Part shown: positions 21,012-30,859 of the stretch, piece after piece
Position numbering within the stretch: position 1 is the stretch's first letter
How the letters are laid out: each line of letters opens with the position of its first letter
DNA from: Aeromicrobium massiliense JC14
Lineage (GTDB): Bacteria; Actinomycetota; Actinomycetes; Propionibacteriales; Nocardioidaceae
Assembly (NCBI RefSeq): GCF_000312105.1
Contig: NZ_HE978638.1
Span: 175,816 to 239,815 of the forward strand
DNA length: 64,000 nucleotides
Direction: 5' to 3'
Translations under genes and position numbers: made by a program
The notes under the pieces: generated by a model
Told to the model about the DNA's origin: nothing
The model's database searches: none
The model's input: only the letters and a program-made list of their open reading frames with translations

Positions 21012-22331
21012 ATGGGACGACGCGTCGTCGGACGGATCATCCTGGCCGCAGTGACCGTGCTGGCCACGGCGACCGCCGTGCAGGCTTCCGGCGACGCCGA
21101 GCGGGGCGTCCCCGCGCCGGAGGCCGCCGGTCCGGTCCGCATCCTGCTGCACGGTGACTCCGTCACCCAAGGGTCAGCCGGCGACTGGACCTGGCGCCAC
21201 CGGCTCTGGAAGCACCTGGTCGCCTCCGGTGAGCAGGTCGACTTCGTCGGCCCGCGTGACGACCTGCGCGACGGCAGCCGGGCGTACGCCGACCCCGGCT
21301 TCGACCGCGACCACGCGGCCCGGTGGGGCATGTCGGGCGGAGCGCTCGACCACTCGGTCACCGCGCTGATGGCGTACACGCCCGACGTGATCGTGGACGG
21401 GCTCGGCGTCAACGACCTGCGCACGTCCACCCCCGAGACGGTGGTGGCCCGGGCGGTCGAACGGGTCGAGCTGGCCCGAGCCGTGGACCCTGACGTCGAC
21501 GTCGTGCTCTGGCGGCTGCCGCAGACCTGGCGGCCCGGCGTCGCCGCCTACGACGACCTGGTCGCGCAGGCGGTGGCCGCGCTGGACACCCCGCGCTCAC
21601 GCGTCGTGCTCGCGGACGTCGCCACCGGGTTCGACCGGGCCCGCGACACGTTCGACAGCCTCCACCCGAGCCCGACCGGCGAGGTGAAGATCGCCGCCGC
21701 CGTCGCGGACGCGCTCGCCTCCCTCGGCGTCGGCACCCCGTACCCGCGTCCGCTCGTCACGCCGGTGAACGGACCGACCCTCGTGCCGCGCCTGACGTCG
21801 GCGCGGGTCGACGCCGTCGGGACGTTGCAGGTCGGCTGGACGGTGCCGCAGGGTGCGACCGGTGCCTGGGTCGAGCTGCGCGACGTGGTGCGCAACGGAC
21901 CCTGGCGGCGGGTCGCCTCGGCCACGACCCTCACGACCGCCACCGGCAGCGCGACCGTGCCCGCCCTGGTCGCCGGACGGCGCTACGAGCTGCGCGTGCG
22001 CGCGCTCAAGGGGACGGTCGCGTCCGACCGCACGTCGCGGGCCGCGGCGGTCGTCGTGCCCCCGCCGGGACGCGTGGCGGCGCTGCGGGCCGACCGTCGC
22101 GGAAGCATGGCCCGGCTGGCCTGGACGCCCGTCCCGCGGGCACGCGGCTACGAGGTCTGGCGTCGCGCCGCGGGCACGTGGCGTCGGGTCGCCCAGACCC
22201 AGGCCGTCCGGCTCACGGTCAAGCAGGGCCGGCGCACCGCGCGCTACCGGGTCCGGGCCACGGGCGACGCGCCCGGCGCCTGGTCGGTGACGCGCACCGT
22301 CAGCGGCCGGGCCGGGCTCACGCGCGGCTGA
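21012..22331 (+). CDS. Secreted SGNH/GDSL hydrolase with fibronectin type III domains
   Basis: A 439-aa exported protein. A signal peptide covers about the first 26 residues. The SGNH hydrolase domain (about 42-235) has block I HGDSVTQG with the nucleophile Ser, an Asn in the GLGVNDLR block, and the SLHPSPTG block with the catalytic His. Two Fn3-like modules follow, at about 250-345 and 350-435. Likely an esterase acting on surface or extracellular acyl esters; substrate unknown. An AGGAG site lies before the ATG. Its 3' end overlaps the convergent MFS gene by 14 bases. Confidence 0.87.
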   Translation: MGRRVVGRIILAAVTVLATATAVQASGDAERGVPAPEAAGPVRILLHGDSVTQGSAGDWTWRHRLWKHLVASGEQVDFVGPRDDLRDGSRAYADPGFDRDHAARWGMSGGALDHSVTALMAYTPDVIVDGLGVNDLRTSTPETVVARAVERVELARAVDPDVDVVLWRLPQTWRPGVAAYDDLVAQAVAALDTPRSRVVLADVATGFDRARDTFDSLHPSPTGEVKIAAAVADALASLGVGTPYPRPLVTPVNGPTLVPRLTSARVDAVGTLQVGWTVPQGATGAWVELRDVVRNGPWRRVASATTLTTATGSATVPALVAGRRYELRVRALKGTVASDRTSRAAAVVVPPPGRVAALRADRRGSMARLAWTPVPRARGYEVWRRAAGTWRRVAQTQAVRLTVKQGRRTARYRVRATGDAPGAWSVTRTVSGRAGLTRG

Positions 22332-23508
22332 ACGGCTTCGCGCGCACGGCCGCCGCGCCCAGCGGGGCGAGCAGCGCCGCGACTCCGGCCATGACGAGCG
22401 TCGGCACCGTCCAGTCGCCGGTCAGGTCGTGGCCGAGGCGGAAGAGCAGCGGGCCCGTGGCCGCGAGCAGGTAGCCCAGCGACTGGACGAAGCCCGACAG
22501 CAGGGCGGTGTCCTCGACGCTGACGGCGCGCTCGGCGACCATCACCAGCGACCAGCCGAACGCGGCGCCGCCCGCGCCCAGCACGATGCACGACAGCCAC
22601 GGCAGCGTGTCGGGGGCCAGGCCGAGCCCGAGCCATCCGGCGACCGACAGCACCGCCAGGACGTATGGGACGTGCACGGTGACGCCCCAGCGGCCGAGCA
22701 CGAACGGCAGGGCCATGCCGACCGGGACGCCCATCGCGCTCCACGTCGCGACGTACCCGCCGGCGGCGGCCGCGCTGATGCCGGCGTCCTGGAACAGCAC
22801 GGCCAGCCAGCCCATGAGCACGTAGGCGCCGGCCGACTGGACGGCGAAGAACGCCGCCAGGATCCAGGCCACGGGGGAGCGGGCGACGTCGCCCCAGCCG
22901 GTGCCGGCCGTTGCGTCGGGCAGGGCCACCGGTCCGCGCGGCGCCGGGACGAACATCCAGGCGACGGCCGCGAGCACGCCGAGCACGGCCCACGCGCCGA
23001 TGGCCACGCGCCACGACCCCGTGGCCTCGGCCAGCGGCACCGTCAGCGCCGCACCGGCCGCACCGCCGACGACGATCATCGCCGTGCCGGCCGAGCCGAC
23101 CGTCGCGACGCGGTCGGGGAAGTACGCCTTCGCGACCGCCGGCAGGATCACGTTGCCGACCGCGGCACCGCAGGGGACGAGCGCGGCGGCCAGCAGGAAC
23201 AGCCACGCGTCCGACGCCATGGAGCGCAGCACGAGGGCGCCGCCGACGAGCAGCGTCGCGCCGACCGCGCACGCGCGCAGGCCCAGCGAACGCACCAGCC
23301 GCGGGCCGAGCAGGCCGGCCGCGGCGAACGCCAGCGGCGGCAGCGCCGTCAGGAAGCCGACCGTGCCCGGACCGAGCGGCAGGTCGCGCTCGACGTCGTC
23401 GATCACCACGCCGAGACCGGTGACGAACGGACGGAGGTTGAGCGCGAGAAGCGTCATCGCCAGCAGGACGACCACGGTCTGGCGACGCGAACGGGGAGCC
23501 TGGTGCAC
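22318..23508 (-). CDS. MFS transporter, CynX/NimT-like
   Basis: A 396-aa, 12-helix major facilitator transporter. The N-terminus (LLALNLRPFVTGLGVVIDDV) is typical of the CynX/NimT (cyanate/2-nitroimidazole) subgroup, though the actual substrate is not predictable. The start is uncertain: the GTG at 23508 immediately precedes a basic stretch and helix 1 and has GGAGGG abutting it; another GTG lies at 23526. Both GTGs fall within the two copies of CTGGTGCACC, suggesting an operator overlapping the start. It is divergent from the gene at 23569. Confidence 0.85.
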   Translation of the reverse strand: MHQAPRSRRQTVVVLLAMTLLALNLRPFVTGLGVVIDDVERDLPLGPGTVGFLTALPPLAFAAAGLLGPRLVRSLGLRACAVGATLLVGGALVLRSMASDAWLFLLAAALVPCGAAVGNVILPAVAKAYFPDRVATVGSAGTAMIVVGGAAGAALTVPLAEATGSWRVAIGAWAVLGVLAAVAWMFVPAPRGPVALPDATAGTGWGDVARSPVAWILAAFFAVQSAGAYVLMGWLAVLFQDAGISAAAAGGYVATWSAMGVPVGMALPFVLGRWGVTVHVPYVLAVLSVAGWLGLGLAPDTLPWLSCIVLGAGGAAFGWSLVMVAERAVSVEDTALLSGFVQSLGYLLAATGPLLFRLGHDLTGDWTVPTLVMAGVAALLAPLGAAAVRAKPFSRA

Positions 23509-23527
23509 CCCTCCAGTCTGGTGCACC
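23500..23527. promoter_or_regulatory. Tandem CTGGTGCACC repeat, candidate operator
   Basis: CTGGTGCACC occurs at 23500-23509 and 23518-23527, 18 bp apart, and each contains the palindrome GGTGCACC. The pair lies over the start of the MFS gene, within the divergent promoter region shared with the gene at 23569. It resembles paired operator half-sites; no regulator can be named. Confidence 0.35.
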
Positions 23528-23555
23528 GCGCAACGAGCACCTCGCCGGGCCTGAC

Positions 23556-23561
23556 TAGGCT
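23556..23561 (+). promoter_or_regulatory. -10 hexamer of leaderless TIGR03936 gene
   Basis: TAGGCT ends 7 nt before the GTG at 23569, and there is no ribosome-binding site. Confidence 0.55.
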
Positions 23562-23568
23562 CGTGCGG

Positions 23569-24363
23569 GTGAGCGAGAACCCCGAGCCGCGCCCCGCGGT
23601 GGTGCCCGATCCCGGCCTGCCGAACCCCGAGGCGCCCAACCCGCAGCTGCCGGTGCTGCAGAAGCTGCGCATCCAGTACGCCAAGCGCGGCCGCCTGCGC
23701 TTCACCAGCCACCGCGACTTCGGCCGCGCCTTCGAGCGGGCGATCCGCCGGGCCCGCATCCCGATCGCGCACTCCCACGGGTTCACGCCGCACCCCAAGA
23801 TCTCGTACGCCAACGCCTCGCCGACCGGCGCGGCCAGCGAGGCCGAGTACCTGGAGATCGGGCTCACCCAGCGGCTCGACCCGGCCGACGTCCAGCGCCG
23901 GCTCGACACGTCGCTGCCCGACGGGCTCGACGTCGTCGCGGTCGTGGAGGCCGGGGCCGGCTCGCTGGCCGACCGGCTGGAGGCCAGCCGGTGGGAGCTG
24001 ACGCTGCTCGGCATCGACCCGGCCGCGGCCGCGCAGGCGGTCGCCACGTTCCTCGCCCAGCCCTCGGTTGAGGTCGAGCGGATGACGAAGCGCGGCCCGC
24101 GGGTCTTCGACTGCCGGGCCGCCGTCGTGAGCCTGGCGGTGCGATCGGAGGGCGCGGGAGATCAGCCCTGTGCGATACTGGACCTGGTCGTGCGGCACGG
24201 CACCCCGTCCGTGCGACCGGACGACGTACTCGCCGGACTCCGCAGCAGTGGAGGCCTCGAGGTCGCGCAGGCGCCGCTGGCGAACCGCGTGGCCCAGGGC
24301 CCGCTCGACGACGAGACCGGCACGGTCGGCGACCCGCTCGCCCTCGACCGCGACGCGCCCTGA
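23569..24363 (+). CDS. TIGR03936/DUF2344 radical SAM-associated protein
   Basis: A 264-aa soluble protein. After a Pro-rich N-terminal stretch of about 30 residues the family core begins with LRIQYAKRGRLRFTSHRDFGRAFERAIRRA, then HSHGFTPHPKISYANASPTG. It lacks Fe-S cysteines itself. It is usually encoded next to, or fused to, the TIGR03960 radical SAM protein (here at 18650) and upstream of rne/rplU. Its biochemical role is not established to my knowledge. The start is fixed by the -10 box 7 nt upstream; the frame is open a further 1.1 kb upstream, antisense to the MFS gene. Confidence 0.88.
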   Translation: MSENPEPRPAVVPDPGLPNPEAPNPQLPVLQKLRIQYAKRGRLRFTSHRDFGRAFERAIRRARIPIAHSHGFTPHPKISYANASPTGAASEAEYLEIGLTQRLDPADVQRRLDTSLPDGLDVVAVVEAGAGSLADRLEASRWELTLLGIDPAAAAQAVATFLAQPSVEVERMTKRGPRVFDCRAAVVSLAVRSEGAGDQPCAILDLVVRHGTPSVRPDDVLAGLRSSGGLEVAQAPLANRVAQGPLDDETGTVGDPLALDRDAP

Positions 24364-24522
24364 CCGGCGCTGCCCGCGGCGGCGGTGGAATCGCCACGTG
24401 ACAGGCCACGTACGTCACCACGCCCCACCGGGGTGTGGCACGACAGGCTTCCGGTCCGCTCGCGGACCCAGACACGGCCCCGTGCGGCGTCCTCGCGGCG
24501 CGCCGGGGTGAAGGAGAGCACC

Positions 24523-27384
24523 GTGCTCGACGACAACGACATCCAGGCCGACGGCACCGAGCAGGAGAAGAAGGGCACCAGCCGTCGCGCGGCCGGTCGT
24601 CCCGCGGGCCCGCCCGCCGCCCTCTTTTCGGCCGCCGAGACGCCCGCCGCGCCCAAGGCCGCGCGCCGTCCGGCCCGCAAGAAGGTCGCGGAGCCGGCCG
24701 TCGAGGCCCCTCAGACGGACGCCGAGGCGCCGGCCGACGTCGCCGCCGACGAGGCCCCCGCCAAGAAGGCTCCGGCCAAGCGCACGCGCAAGGCCCCGGC
24801 CAAGAAGGCCAGCGAGCAGCCGACCCTCGAGGGCACCGGCCCCGAGGCGGACGCCGTCACCGAGCCGGCCGACGCCGCCGACAGCTCGCTCCCGCTGGAC
24901 GAGATCACCGACGAGGACGACGCCACCGAGATCGCCGAGCCCGCGGCGACCGTGCCGGCCTTCTCGGCCGGCGTGCTGTTCCAGCCGCCGCCGGCCGTCG
25001 CCGCGCCGCCGCGCCGCAAGCCCGCCCCGGTCGAGGACGAGACCGTCGACGAGGAGCCGGCCGACGAGGCCGAGCCCGAGACCGACGACGACACCACCGA
25101 CGCCGCCGACACCTCGGACGCCACCGAGGCTGACGACGACCGTGAGGACGGCGCCCCGCGTCGTCGCCGCCGCAGCCGGGGCGGACGCCGTCGTCGCCGC
25201 AGCAGCGACGAGGACTCCGACGACAGCGACGACGAGTCCGGCGACGACGAGGGCTCCGAGGAGTCCACCGACGACGAGACCGCCGACTCCGAGGGTGGCG
25301 GCACGTCGTCCTCGACGCGTCGTCGGCGCAAGCGCAGCCGCTCGGGCAGCTCGTCCAGCTCCTCGTCCGACGACCCCGAGGACACCGTCGTCAAGGTCCG
25401 CGAGGGCCGCTCCGACGAGATCACCGCGGTCACCGGCTCGACCCGGCTGGAGGCCAAGAAGCAGCGCCGCCGCGAGGGCCGTGAGGCCGGCCGCCGCCGC
25501 GCGCCGATCGTCTCCGAGGCCGAGTTCCTGGCCCGCCGCGAGGCGGTCAAGCGCGAGATGGTCGTGCGCCAGCGCAAGGACTTCACCCAGATCGCCGTCC
25601 TCGAGGACGACGTCCTGGTCGAGCACTACGTCGCGCGCGAGTCGCAGACGTCGCTCATCGGCAACGTGTACCTGGGCCGCGTCCAGAACGTGCTGCCCAG
25701 CATGGAGGCCGCCTTCGTCGACATCGGCAAGGGACGCAACGCCGTCCTGTACGCCGGCGAGGTCGACTGGAGCGCCCTGGGCAACGGCAAGCAGCGCAAG
25801 ATCGAGGACGTCCTCGAGCCCGGCCAGACCGTCCTGGTCCAGGTCAGCAAGGACCCGGTCGGCCAGAAGGGCGCCCGGCTCACCAGCCAGGTCAGCCTGC
25901 CCGGACGCTTCCTGGTCTACGTGCCCGGTGGCCACACCAGCGGCATCTCGCGCAAGCTGCCCGACACCGAGCGCGCGCGGCTGAAGGCGCTGCTCAAGGA
26001 GGTCCTGCCCGCCGAGGCCGGCGTCATCGTCCGCACCGCCGCGGAGGGCGCCACCGAGGAGCAGCTGACCCGCGACGTCGAGGCGCTCACCGCCCGCTGG
26101 TCCGACATCGAGGCCAAGGTCGCCGACGGCAAGGCCCCGCAGCTGCTCTACGCCGAGCCCGACCTGACGATCAAGGTCGTCCGCGACCTGTTCAACGAGG
26201 ACTTCTCCAAGCTCGTCGTCGAGGGCGACGACGCCTGGGACATGCTCTCGGCGTACGTCGAGCACGTCGCGCCGGACCTGGCCGACCGCATCGAGCGCTG
26301 GGACGACGCCGAGCGCGACGCGTTCTCGGCCCACCGCATCGACGAGCAGATCGCCAAGGCGCTCGACCGCAAGGTCCACCTGCCCTCGGGCGGCTCGCTG
26401 ATCATCGACCGTACCGAGGCGATGACCGTCGTCGACGTCAACACCGGCAAGTTCACCGGGTCGGGCGGCAACCTCGAGGAGACGGTCACCCGCAACAACC
26501 TCGAGGCCGCCGAGGAGATCGTCCGCCAGCTGCGCCTGCGCGACATCGGCGGCATCGTCGTCGTCGACTTCATCGACATGGTGCTCGAGAGCAACCGCGA
26601 CCTCGTGCTGCGCCGCATGGTCGAGTGCCTGGGCCGCGACCGCACCCGCCACCAGGTCGCCGAGGTGACGTCGCTGGGCCTGGTGCAGATGACGCGCAAG
26701 CGCATCGGCACCGGCCTGGTCGAGGCGTTCAGCACCGAGTGCGAGCACTGCAAGGGCCGCGGCCTGATGATCCACGAGCACCCCGTCGAGCCGAAGAACG
26801 GCGACGACGCCGGCAGCCGTCGTGGTCGCCGGGGCCGCGGGCGCAAGGGTGGCGACGAGCCGCGCAAGGACGAGTCGTCGCCCGAGAAGCAGGTCTACGA
26901 CGAGACGCGCACCTACCAGGGCCCGCGCCTGAAGCTGACCGACGACGAGCAGGCCGCCGAGGACCGCGCCGCCGAGGAGCGTGCCGCCGACGAGCGCGAG
27001 GACGCCCCGGCGACCTCGAGCGAGCCGGAGACGGCCACGGACGTCGCCGAGCAGCCGCAGCCCGAGCCGGTCGACGTCCCCGAGCCTGAGGCCGAGCAGC
27101 CCGAGGCCGACCGCGTCGAGCAGGCGCAGCCGGTCGAGCCGGCGGCGCAGGAGCCGCAGGCCGTGGCCGACCAGCCGGAGACGGCTCCCGAGCAGCCGAA
27201 GGCCGACGAGGCCCCGGCGCAGGACGAGCCGGTCCGCACCGGCCCGGTCGTGTCCGCACCGGTCCGCAGCACGTCGCGTCCGCGTCGTCGCTCGTCCAGC
27301 CGGTCGGCCGGCGCGCCCAAGCCGATCGTCCTGCCCGAGAGTGTGACGGACCCCGTTTTGACCGACGAGGGCCCCGATCAGTAG
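24523..27384 (+). CDS. rne: Ribonuclease E/G family endoribonuclease
   Basis: A 953-aa single-strand-specific endoribonuclease of rRNA/tRNA processing and mRNA decay. The N-terminal 300 or so residues are a low-complexity Ala/Lys/Glu/Asp/Arg region typical of actinobacterial RNase E. The catalytic core (about 340-760) contains the S1 RNA-binding segment (GNVYLGRVQNVLPSMEAAFVDIG), metal ligands Asp638 (VDVNTG) and Asp682 (VVDFID), and the zinc-link CEHC at 740-743. A disordered acidic and Pro-rich tail follows. The GTG at 24523 is preceded by AAGGAG; the frame is open further upstream but without such a site. It lies 159 bp after the previous gene. The rplU promoter is in its last codons. Confidence 0.95.
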   Translation: MLDDNDIQADGTEQEKKGTSRRAAGRPAGPPAALFSAAETPAAPKAARRPARKKVAEPAVEAPQTDAEAPADVAADEAPAKKAPAKRTRKAPAKKASEQPTLEGTGPEADAVTEPADAADSSLPLDEITDEDDATEIAEPAATVPAFSAGVLFQPPPAVAAPPRRKPAPVEDETVDEEPADEAEPETDDDTTDAADTSDATEADDDREDGAPRRRRRSRGGRRRRRSSDEDSDDSDDESGDDEGSEESTDDETADSEGGGTSSSTRRRRKRSRSGSSSSSSSDDPEDTVVKVREGRSDEITAVTGSTRLEAKKQRRREGREAGRRRAPIVSEAEFLARREAVKREMVVRQRKDFTQIAVLEDDVLVEHYVARESQTSLIGNVYLGRVQNVLPSMEAAFVDIGKGRNAVLYAGEVDWSALGNGKQRKIEDVLEPGQTVLVQVSKDPVGQKGARLTSQVSLPGRFLVYVPGGHTSGISRKLPDTERARLKALLKEVLPAEAGVIVRTAAEGATEEQLTRDVEALTARWSDIEAKVADGKAPQLLYAEPDLTIKVVRDLFNEDFSKLVVEGDDAWDMLSAYVEHVAPDLADRIERWDDAERDAFSAHRIDEQIAKALDRKVHLPSGGSLIIDRTEAMTVVDVNTGKFTGSGGNLEETVTRNNLEAAEEIVRQLRLRDIGGIVVVDFIDMVLESNRDLVLRRMVECLGRDRTRHQVAEVTSLGLVQMTRKRIGTGLVEAFSTECEHCKGRGLMIHEHPVEPKNGDDAGSRRGRRGRGRKGGDEPRKDESSPEKQVYDETRTYQGPRLKLTDDEQAAEDRAAEERAADEREDAPATSSEPETATDVAEQPQPEPVDVPEPEAEQPEADRVEQAQPVEPAAQEPQAVADQPETAPEQPKADEAPAQDEPVRTGPVVSAPVRSTSRPRRRSSSRSAGAPKPIVLPESVTDPVLTDEGPDQ

Positions 27385-27387
27385 ACT
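27358..27387 (+). promoter_or_regulatory. Promoter of rplU-rpmA
   Basis: A -35 TTGACC (27358-27363) and -10 TAGACT (27382-27387) are separated by 18 bp. Both are near-consensus for a housekeeping sigma factor. The promoter overlaps the end of rne, giving rplU a roughly 85-nt leader. Confidence 0.75.
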
Positions 27388-27477
27388 TGACCCTCGGTGC
27401 GCCTTTCGCTGCACCGTCCTCGCGTGTCCGGCCCCGCCGGACCGCGACCTGAACGCTTTGACACAGTGAGGAATCCC

Positions 27478-27789
27478 GTGGTGTACGCAATCGTGCGCAG
27501 TGGCGGCGGCCAGCAGAAGGTCTCCGTCGGTGACGTCATCGAGATCGACAAGGTCGCCGCGTCCGAGGGCGACACCCTGACGCTGCCCGCCGTGCTGCTG
27601 GTCGACGGCGACGCCGTCACGTCGGACGCTGCCGCGCTCGGCAAGCTGACGGTGACGGCCGAGGTCCTCGGTGGCACCAAGGGCCCGAAGATCATCATCC
27701 AGAAGTACAAGAACAAGACCGGCTACAAGAAGCGCCAGGGTCACCGTCAGAAGTACACCCAGGTGAAGATCACCGGGATCGAGAAGTAG
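27478..27789 (+). CDS. rplU: 50S ribosomal protein L21
   Basis: A 103-aa ribosomal protein that binds 23S rRNA in the large subunit. The N-terminus [18 protein letters not shown] and C-terminus [17 protein letters not shown] are diagnostic. The GTG-GTG-TAC start is preceded by GTGAGGA at normal spacing; a longer in-frame start is rejected because it precedes the family N-terminus. Followed 11 bases later by rpmA. Confidence 0.98.
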   Translation: MVYAIVRSGGGQQKVSVGDVIEIDKVAASEGDTLTLPAVLLVDGDAVTSDAAALGKLTVTAEVLGGTKGPKIIIQKYKNKTGYKKRQGHRQKYTQVKITGIEK

Positions 27790-27800
27790 GGGCTTAGAAG

Positions 27801-28058
27801 ATGGCACACAAGAAGGGCGCCGCCTCCACCAAGAACGGCCGCGACTCCAATGCCCAGCGCCTCGGCGTGAAGCGCTTCGGCGGCCAGGTCGTCAGCGCCG
27901 GCGAGATCATCGTCCGCCAGCGCGGCACCCACTTCCACCCCGGCACGAACGTCGGCCGCGGTGGCGACGACACGCTGTTCGCGCTCGCCGCCGGTGCGGT
28001 CGAGTTCGGCTCGCGTCGCGGCCGCAAGGTCGTCAACATCGTCCCGTCGGAGCTCTAG
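27801..28058 (+). CDS. rpmA: 50S ribosomal protein L27
   Basis: An 85-aa ribosomal protein near the peptidyl-transferase centre. It starts [24 protein letters not shown], the form with no N-terminal extension, so no protease cleavage as in Firmicutes is needed. Co-transcribed with rplU. Confidence 0.99.
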   Translation: MAHKKGAASTKNGRDSNAQRLGVKRFGGQVVSAGEIIVRQRGTHFHPGTNVGRGGDDTLFALAAGAVEFGSRRGRKVVNIVPSEL

Positions 28059-28080
28059 TCCGGCGCACGTGACCTCGGAA

Positions 28081-28118
28081 GGGGCAGTCCGCACCACGCG
28101 GGCTGCCTCTTTCCTTTT
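28081..28118 (+). terminator. Intrinsic terminator after rpmA
   Basis: GGGGCAGTCCGC (28081-28092), loop ACCAC and GCGGGCTGCCTC (28098-28109) form a stem with wobble pairs, followed by a pyrimidine run TTTCCTTTT. It is the only hairpin in the window with a clear U-rich tail. It may only attenuate, as obgE follows. Confidence 0.75.
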
Positions 28119-28148
28119 CCCACCCCCTTTCGTTCGAGGAGCTCAGTC

Positions 28149-29768
28149 GTGGCCATCCCCACGTTCGTGGACCGCGTGACGTTGCACGTCGCCGCCGGTG
28201 CGGGCGGCAACGGCATCGCGTCCGTCCACCGAGAGAAGTTCAAGCCGCTCGGTGGACCCGACGGCGGCAACGGCGGCCACGGCGGCAGCGTGATCCTGCG
28301 CGTCGCGCAGGACGTCACGACGCTGGTCGACTTCCACCACGAGCCGCACCGCCGGGCCGGCCGCGGCGGTCACGGCGCGGGCAGCAACCGCTCGGGCGCC
28401 AACGGCGACGACCTGGTGCTGAACGTCCCCGACGGCACCGTCGTCTCCACCCAGGACGGCGAGGTGCTCGCCGACCTCGTGGGCGTGGGCACCGAGATGG
28501 TCATCGCGCAGGGCGGCCGAGGTGGCCTCGGCAACGCCGCGCTGGCCTCGAGCAAGCGCCGCGCGCCGGGCTTCGCCCTCATGGGCGAGCCGGGCGAGGA
28601 GCTCACGATCGTCCTCGAGCTCAAGGTCGTGGCTGACATCGGCCTGGTGGGCTTCCCGTCCGCCGGCAAGTCGAGCCTGATCGCCGCGCTCTCGCGGGCC
28701 CGGCCGAAGATCGCCGACTACCCGTTCACGACGCTCGTCCCGAACCTCGGCGTCGTCACCGCCGGCTCGACCACGTTCACCGTCGCCGACGTGCCCGGCC
28801 TCATCGAGGGCGCGAGCGAGGGTCGCGGCCTGGGCCACGACTTCCTGCGCCACGTCGAGCGCTGCGCTGCGCTCGTGCACGTCATCGACTGCGCGACCGT
28901 CGAGCCCGGGCGTGACCCGCTGACCGACCTGGACGTCATCGAGCGCGAGCTGTCGCGCTACGGCGGCCTCGAGGACCGTCCGCGACTGGTCGCGCTCAAC
29001 AAGACCGACGTCCCGGACGCCGCGGAGATCGCCGGCTTCGTGCGCGACGACCTCGTGGCGCGCGGCCTGCGCGTGTTCGAGGTGTCGGCGGCCAGCCACC
29101 AGGGCCTGCGCGAGCTGTCGTTCGCCATGGCCGCGATCGTCGAGGCCGAGCGGGCCAAGAAGCCGCAGGTCGAGGCCACGCGCATCGTGCTGCGTCCGCA
29201 GGCCGAGGCTGGTGTGGGCGACGAGTTCACGATCGAGCACAAGGGCGGCCAGTGGCTCGTCCGCGGCGAGAAGCCGACTCGCTGGGTGCGGCAGACCGAC
29301 TTCGGCAACGACGAGGCCGTCGGCTTCCTGGCCGACCGGCTCAACCGGCTCGGCGTCGAGCAGCGCCTGCTCGAGCTCGGGGCCGAGGCCGGCGACGACG
29401 TCGTCATCGGCGCGGAGGCGAACGCCGTGGTGTTCGACTTCGACCCGCAGAACGTCGCCGGCGCCGAGCTGCTCGGCCGCCGCGGCGAGGACCTGCGCCT
29501 CGATCCCGGCACCCGCCGCACCAACCGCGAGCGGCGCGAGGAGCTGCTGGCCCGCCGGGCGTGGGAGATCGCGGCCCGCGACGCCCGCGAGCGCGGCGAG
29601 GAGCCGCCCGAGTACGTCAGCCCCTTCGCTGACGAGGACGAGGATGGCGAGCAGTCCGGCGAGCCCGCCGACTGGACGTCGTTCGACGAGTACGACGGCG
29701 TCCAGGTCTTCGAGATCGGCGACGACGAGGACGAGGTGGACGACAAGCAGGAGGACGAGCAGCGGTGA
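28149..29768 (+). CDS. obgE: Obg family GTPase
   Basis: A 539-aa essential GTPase of 50S ribosome assembly and stress control. The glycine-rich Obg fold covers about 1-160 ([28 protein letters not shown]). The G domain follows with G1 GFPSAGKSS (about 168-176), G3 DVPGLIEGA and G4 NKTD. A C-terminal OCT domain (about 350-430) and an acidic tail complete it. The length exceeds the 430-aa E. coli type mainly because of the OCT domain and tail. The GTG start has GAGGAG upstream. Its stop overlaps the proB start (GTGA). Confidence 0.97.
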   Translation: MAIPTFVDRVTLHVAAGAGGNGIASVHREKFKPLGGPDGGNGGHGGSVILRVAQDVTTLVDFHHEPHRRAGRGGHGAGSNRSGANGDDLVLNVPDGTVVSTQDGEVLADLVGVGTEMVIAQGGRGGLGNAALASSKRRAPGFALMGEPGEELTIVLELKVVADIGLVGFPSAGKSSLIAALSRARPKIADYPFTTLVPNLGVVTAGSTTFTVADVPGLIEGASEGRGLGHDFLRHVERCAALVHVIDCATVEPGRDPLTDLDVIERELSRYGGLEDRPRLVALNKTDVPDAAEIAGFVRDDLVARGLRVFEVSAASHQGLRELSFAMAAIVEAERAKKPQVEATRIVLRPQAEAGVGDEFTIEHKGGQWLVRGEKPTRWVRQTDFGNDEAVGFLADRLNRLGVEQRLLELGAEAGDDVVIGAEANAVVFDFDPQNVAGAELLGRRGEDLRLDPGTRRTNRERREELLARRAWEIAARDARERGEEPPEYVSPFADEDEDGEQSGEPADWTSFDEYDGVQVFEIGDDEDEVDDKQEDEQR

Positions 29769-30859
29769 GCCGCGTCGTCGTCAAGGTGGGGTCGTCGTCG
29801 CTGACGACCGTCGACGGGGGACTGGACCCGGAGCGGCTCAACACGCTCGTCGACACCCTCGCCGAGGCGACGCTGCGCGGCGACGAGGTGGTGCTGGTCA
29901 GCTCCGGCGCCATCGCCGCCGGGCTCGCCCCGCTCGGGCTGGCCAGCCGTCCGCGTGACCTGGCGACCCAGCAGGCCGCGGCCAGCGTCGGCCAGGGCCG
30001 CCTGGTGGCGCGCTACACGGCGCGCTTCGCCCAGCACGGGCTCACCACCGGCCAGGTGCTGCTGACCGTCGAGGACGTCACACGCCGCGGCCGCTACCGC
30101 AACGCCTACCAGACCTTCGCGAAGCTGCTCGAGCTCGGCGCCGTGCCGGTGGTCAACGAGAACGACACGGTGGCGACGAGCGAGATCCGGTTCGGCGACA
30201 ACGACCGGCTCGCCGCGCTGGTGGCGCACCTGGTGCACGCCGACCGGCTGCTGCTGCTGTCGGACGTCGACGCGCTGTACGACGGCCCGCCGTCGCGTCC
30301 CGGCGCCCGCCGCATCCCCGAGGTCCGTTCGTTCGACGAGCTCGGCGGCATCGACGTCACGCGGCCGAGCGAGTCCAAGGTCGGCACCGGTGGCATGGTC
30401 ACCAAGCTCGAGGCGGCCCGCATCGCCACCACGGCCGGCATCGCCGTGACGCTCACCGACGCCCGGCAGGCCGACGCGGCCCTGCGCGGCGAGGACGTCG
30501 GCACGCGCTTCCACCCGACGGGCCGGCGGCGTCCGACGCGCCTGCTGTGGCTGGCCCATGCCAGCGAGACCCAGGGTGCCCTGCACCTGGACGACGGCGC
30601 CGTGCGCGCCATCACCGAGCGGCAGGCGTCCCTGCTGGCCGCGGGCGTGACCCGCGCGACGGGCTCGTTCGGCGCCGGCGACCCGGTCGACCTCGTCGAC
30701 CCGGCCGGGCGCGTCGTGGCCCGGGGCCTGGTGGGCTTCGACAGCGACGACGTGCCCGCGATGCTCGGCCGCTCGACGCCGCAGATCGTCGACGAGCTCG
30801 GCGCCGAGTACGAGCGCGAGCTCGTGCACCGCGACGACCTCGTCGTCCTGCAGCCCTAG
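29765..30859 (+). CDS. proB: Glutamate 5-kinase
   Basis: A 364-aa enzyme that phosphorylates L-glutamate to gamma-glutamyl phosphate, the first step of proline synthesis. The amino-acid-kinase domain (about 1-255) has [10 protein letters not shown] at 4-13, SSGAIAAG, the NENDTVA segment and the [11 protein letters not shown] segment. A PUA domain (about 275-355) is at the C-terminus, as in long-form ProB. The GTG start overlaps the obgE stop. Its TAG stop overlaps the convergent FUSC gene stop at a shared CTAG. proA lies beyond that gene rather than directly downstream. Confidence 0.97.
   Translation: MSRVVVKVGSSSLTTVDGGLDPERLNTLVDTLAEATLRGDEVVLVSSGAIAAGLAPLGLASRPRDLATQQAAASVGQGRLVARYTARFAQHGLTTGQVLLTVEDVTRRGRYRNAYQTFAKLLELGAVPVVNENDTVATSEIRFGDNDRLAALVAHLVHADRLLLLSDVDALYDGPPSRPGARRIPEVRSFDELGGIDVTRPSESKVGTGGMVTKLEAARIATTAGIAVTLTDARQADAALRGEDVGTRFHPTGRRRPTRLLWLAHASETQGALHLDDGAVRAITERQASLLAAGVTRATGSFGAGDPVDLVDPAGRVVARGLVGFDSDDVPAMLGRSTPQIVDELGAEYERELVHRDDLVVLQP

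Noticed and set aside
24364..24522. Riboswitch or structured leader before rne
   Set aside because: The 159-bp gap has short self-complementary pieces (for example CCACGTGACAGG...CACGTACGTCACC) but nothing matching a known riboswitch, and no clear promoter was found.
24415..27807. 1130-aa minus-strand open frame, the longest on that strand
   Set aside because: It lies antisense to rne and rplU. Its Leu/Arg/Gly/Asp-rich translation has no domain features and simply mirrors the low-complexity rne codons.
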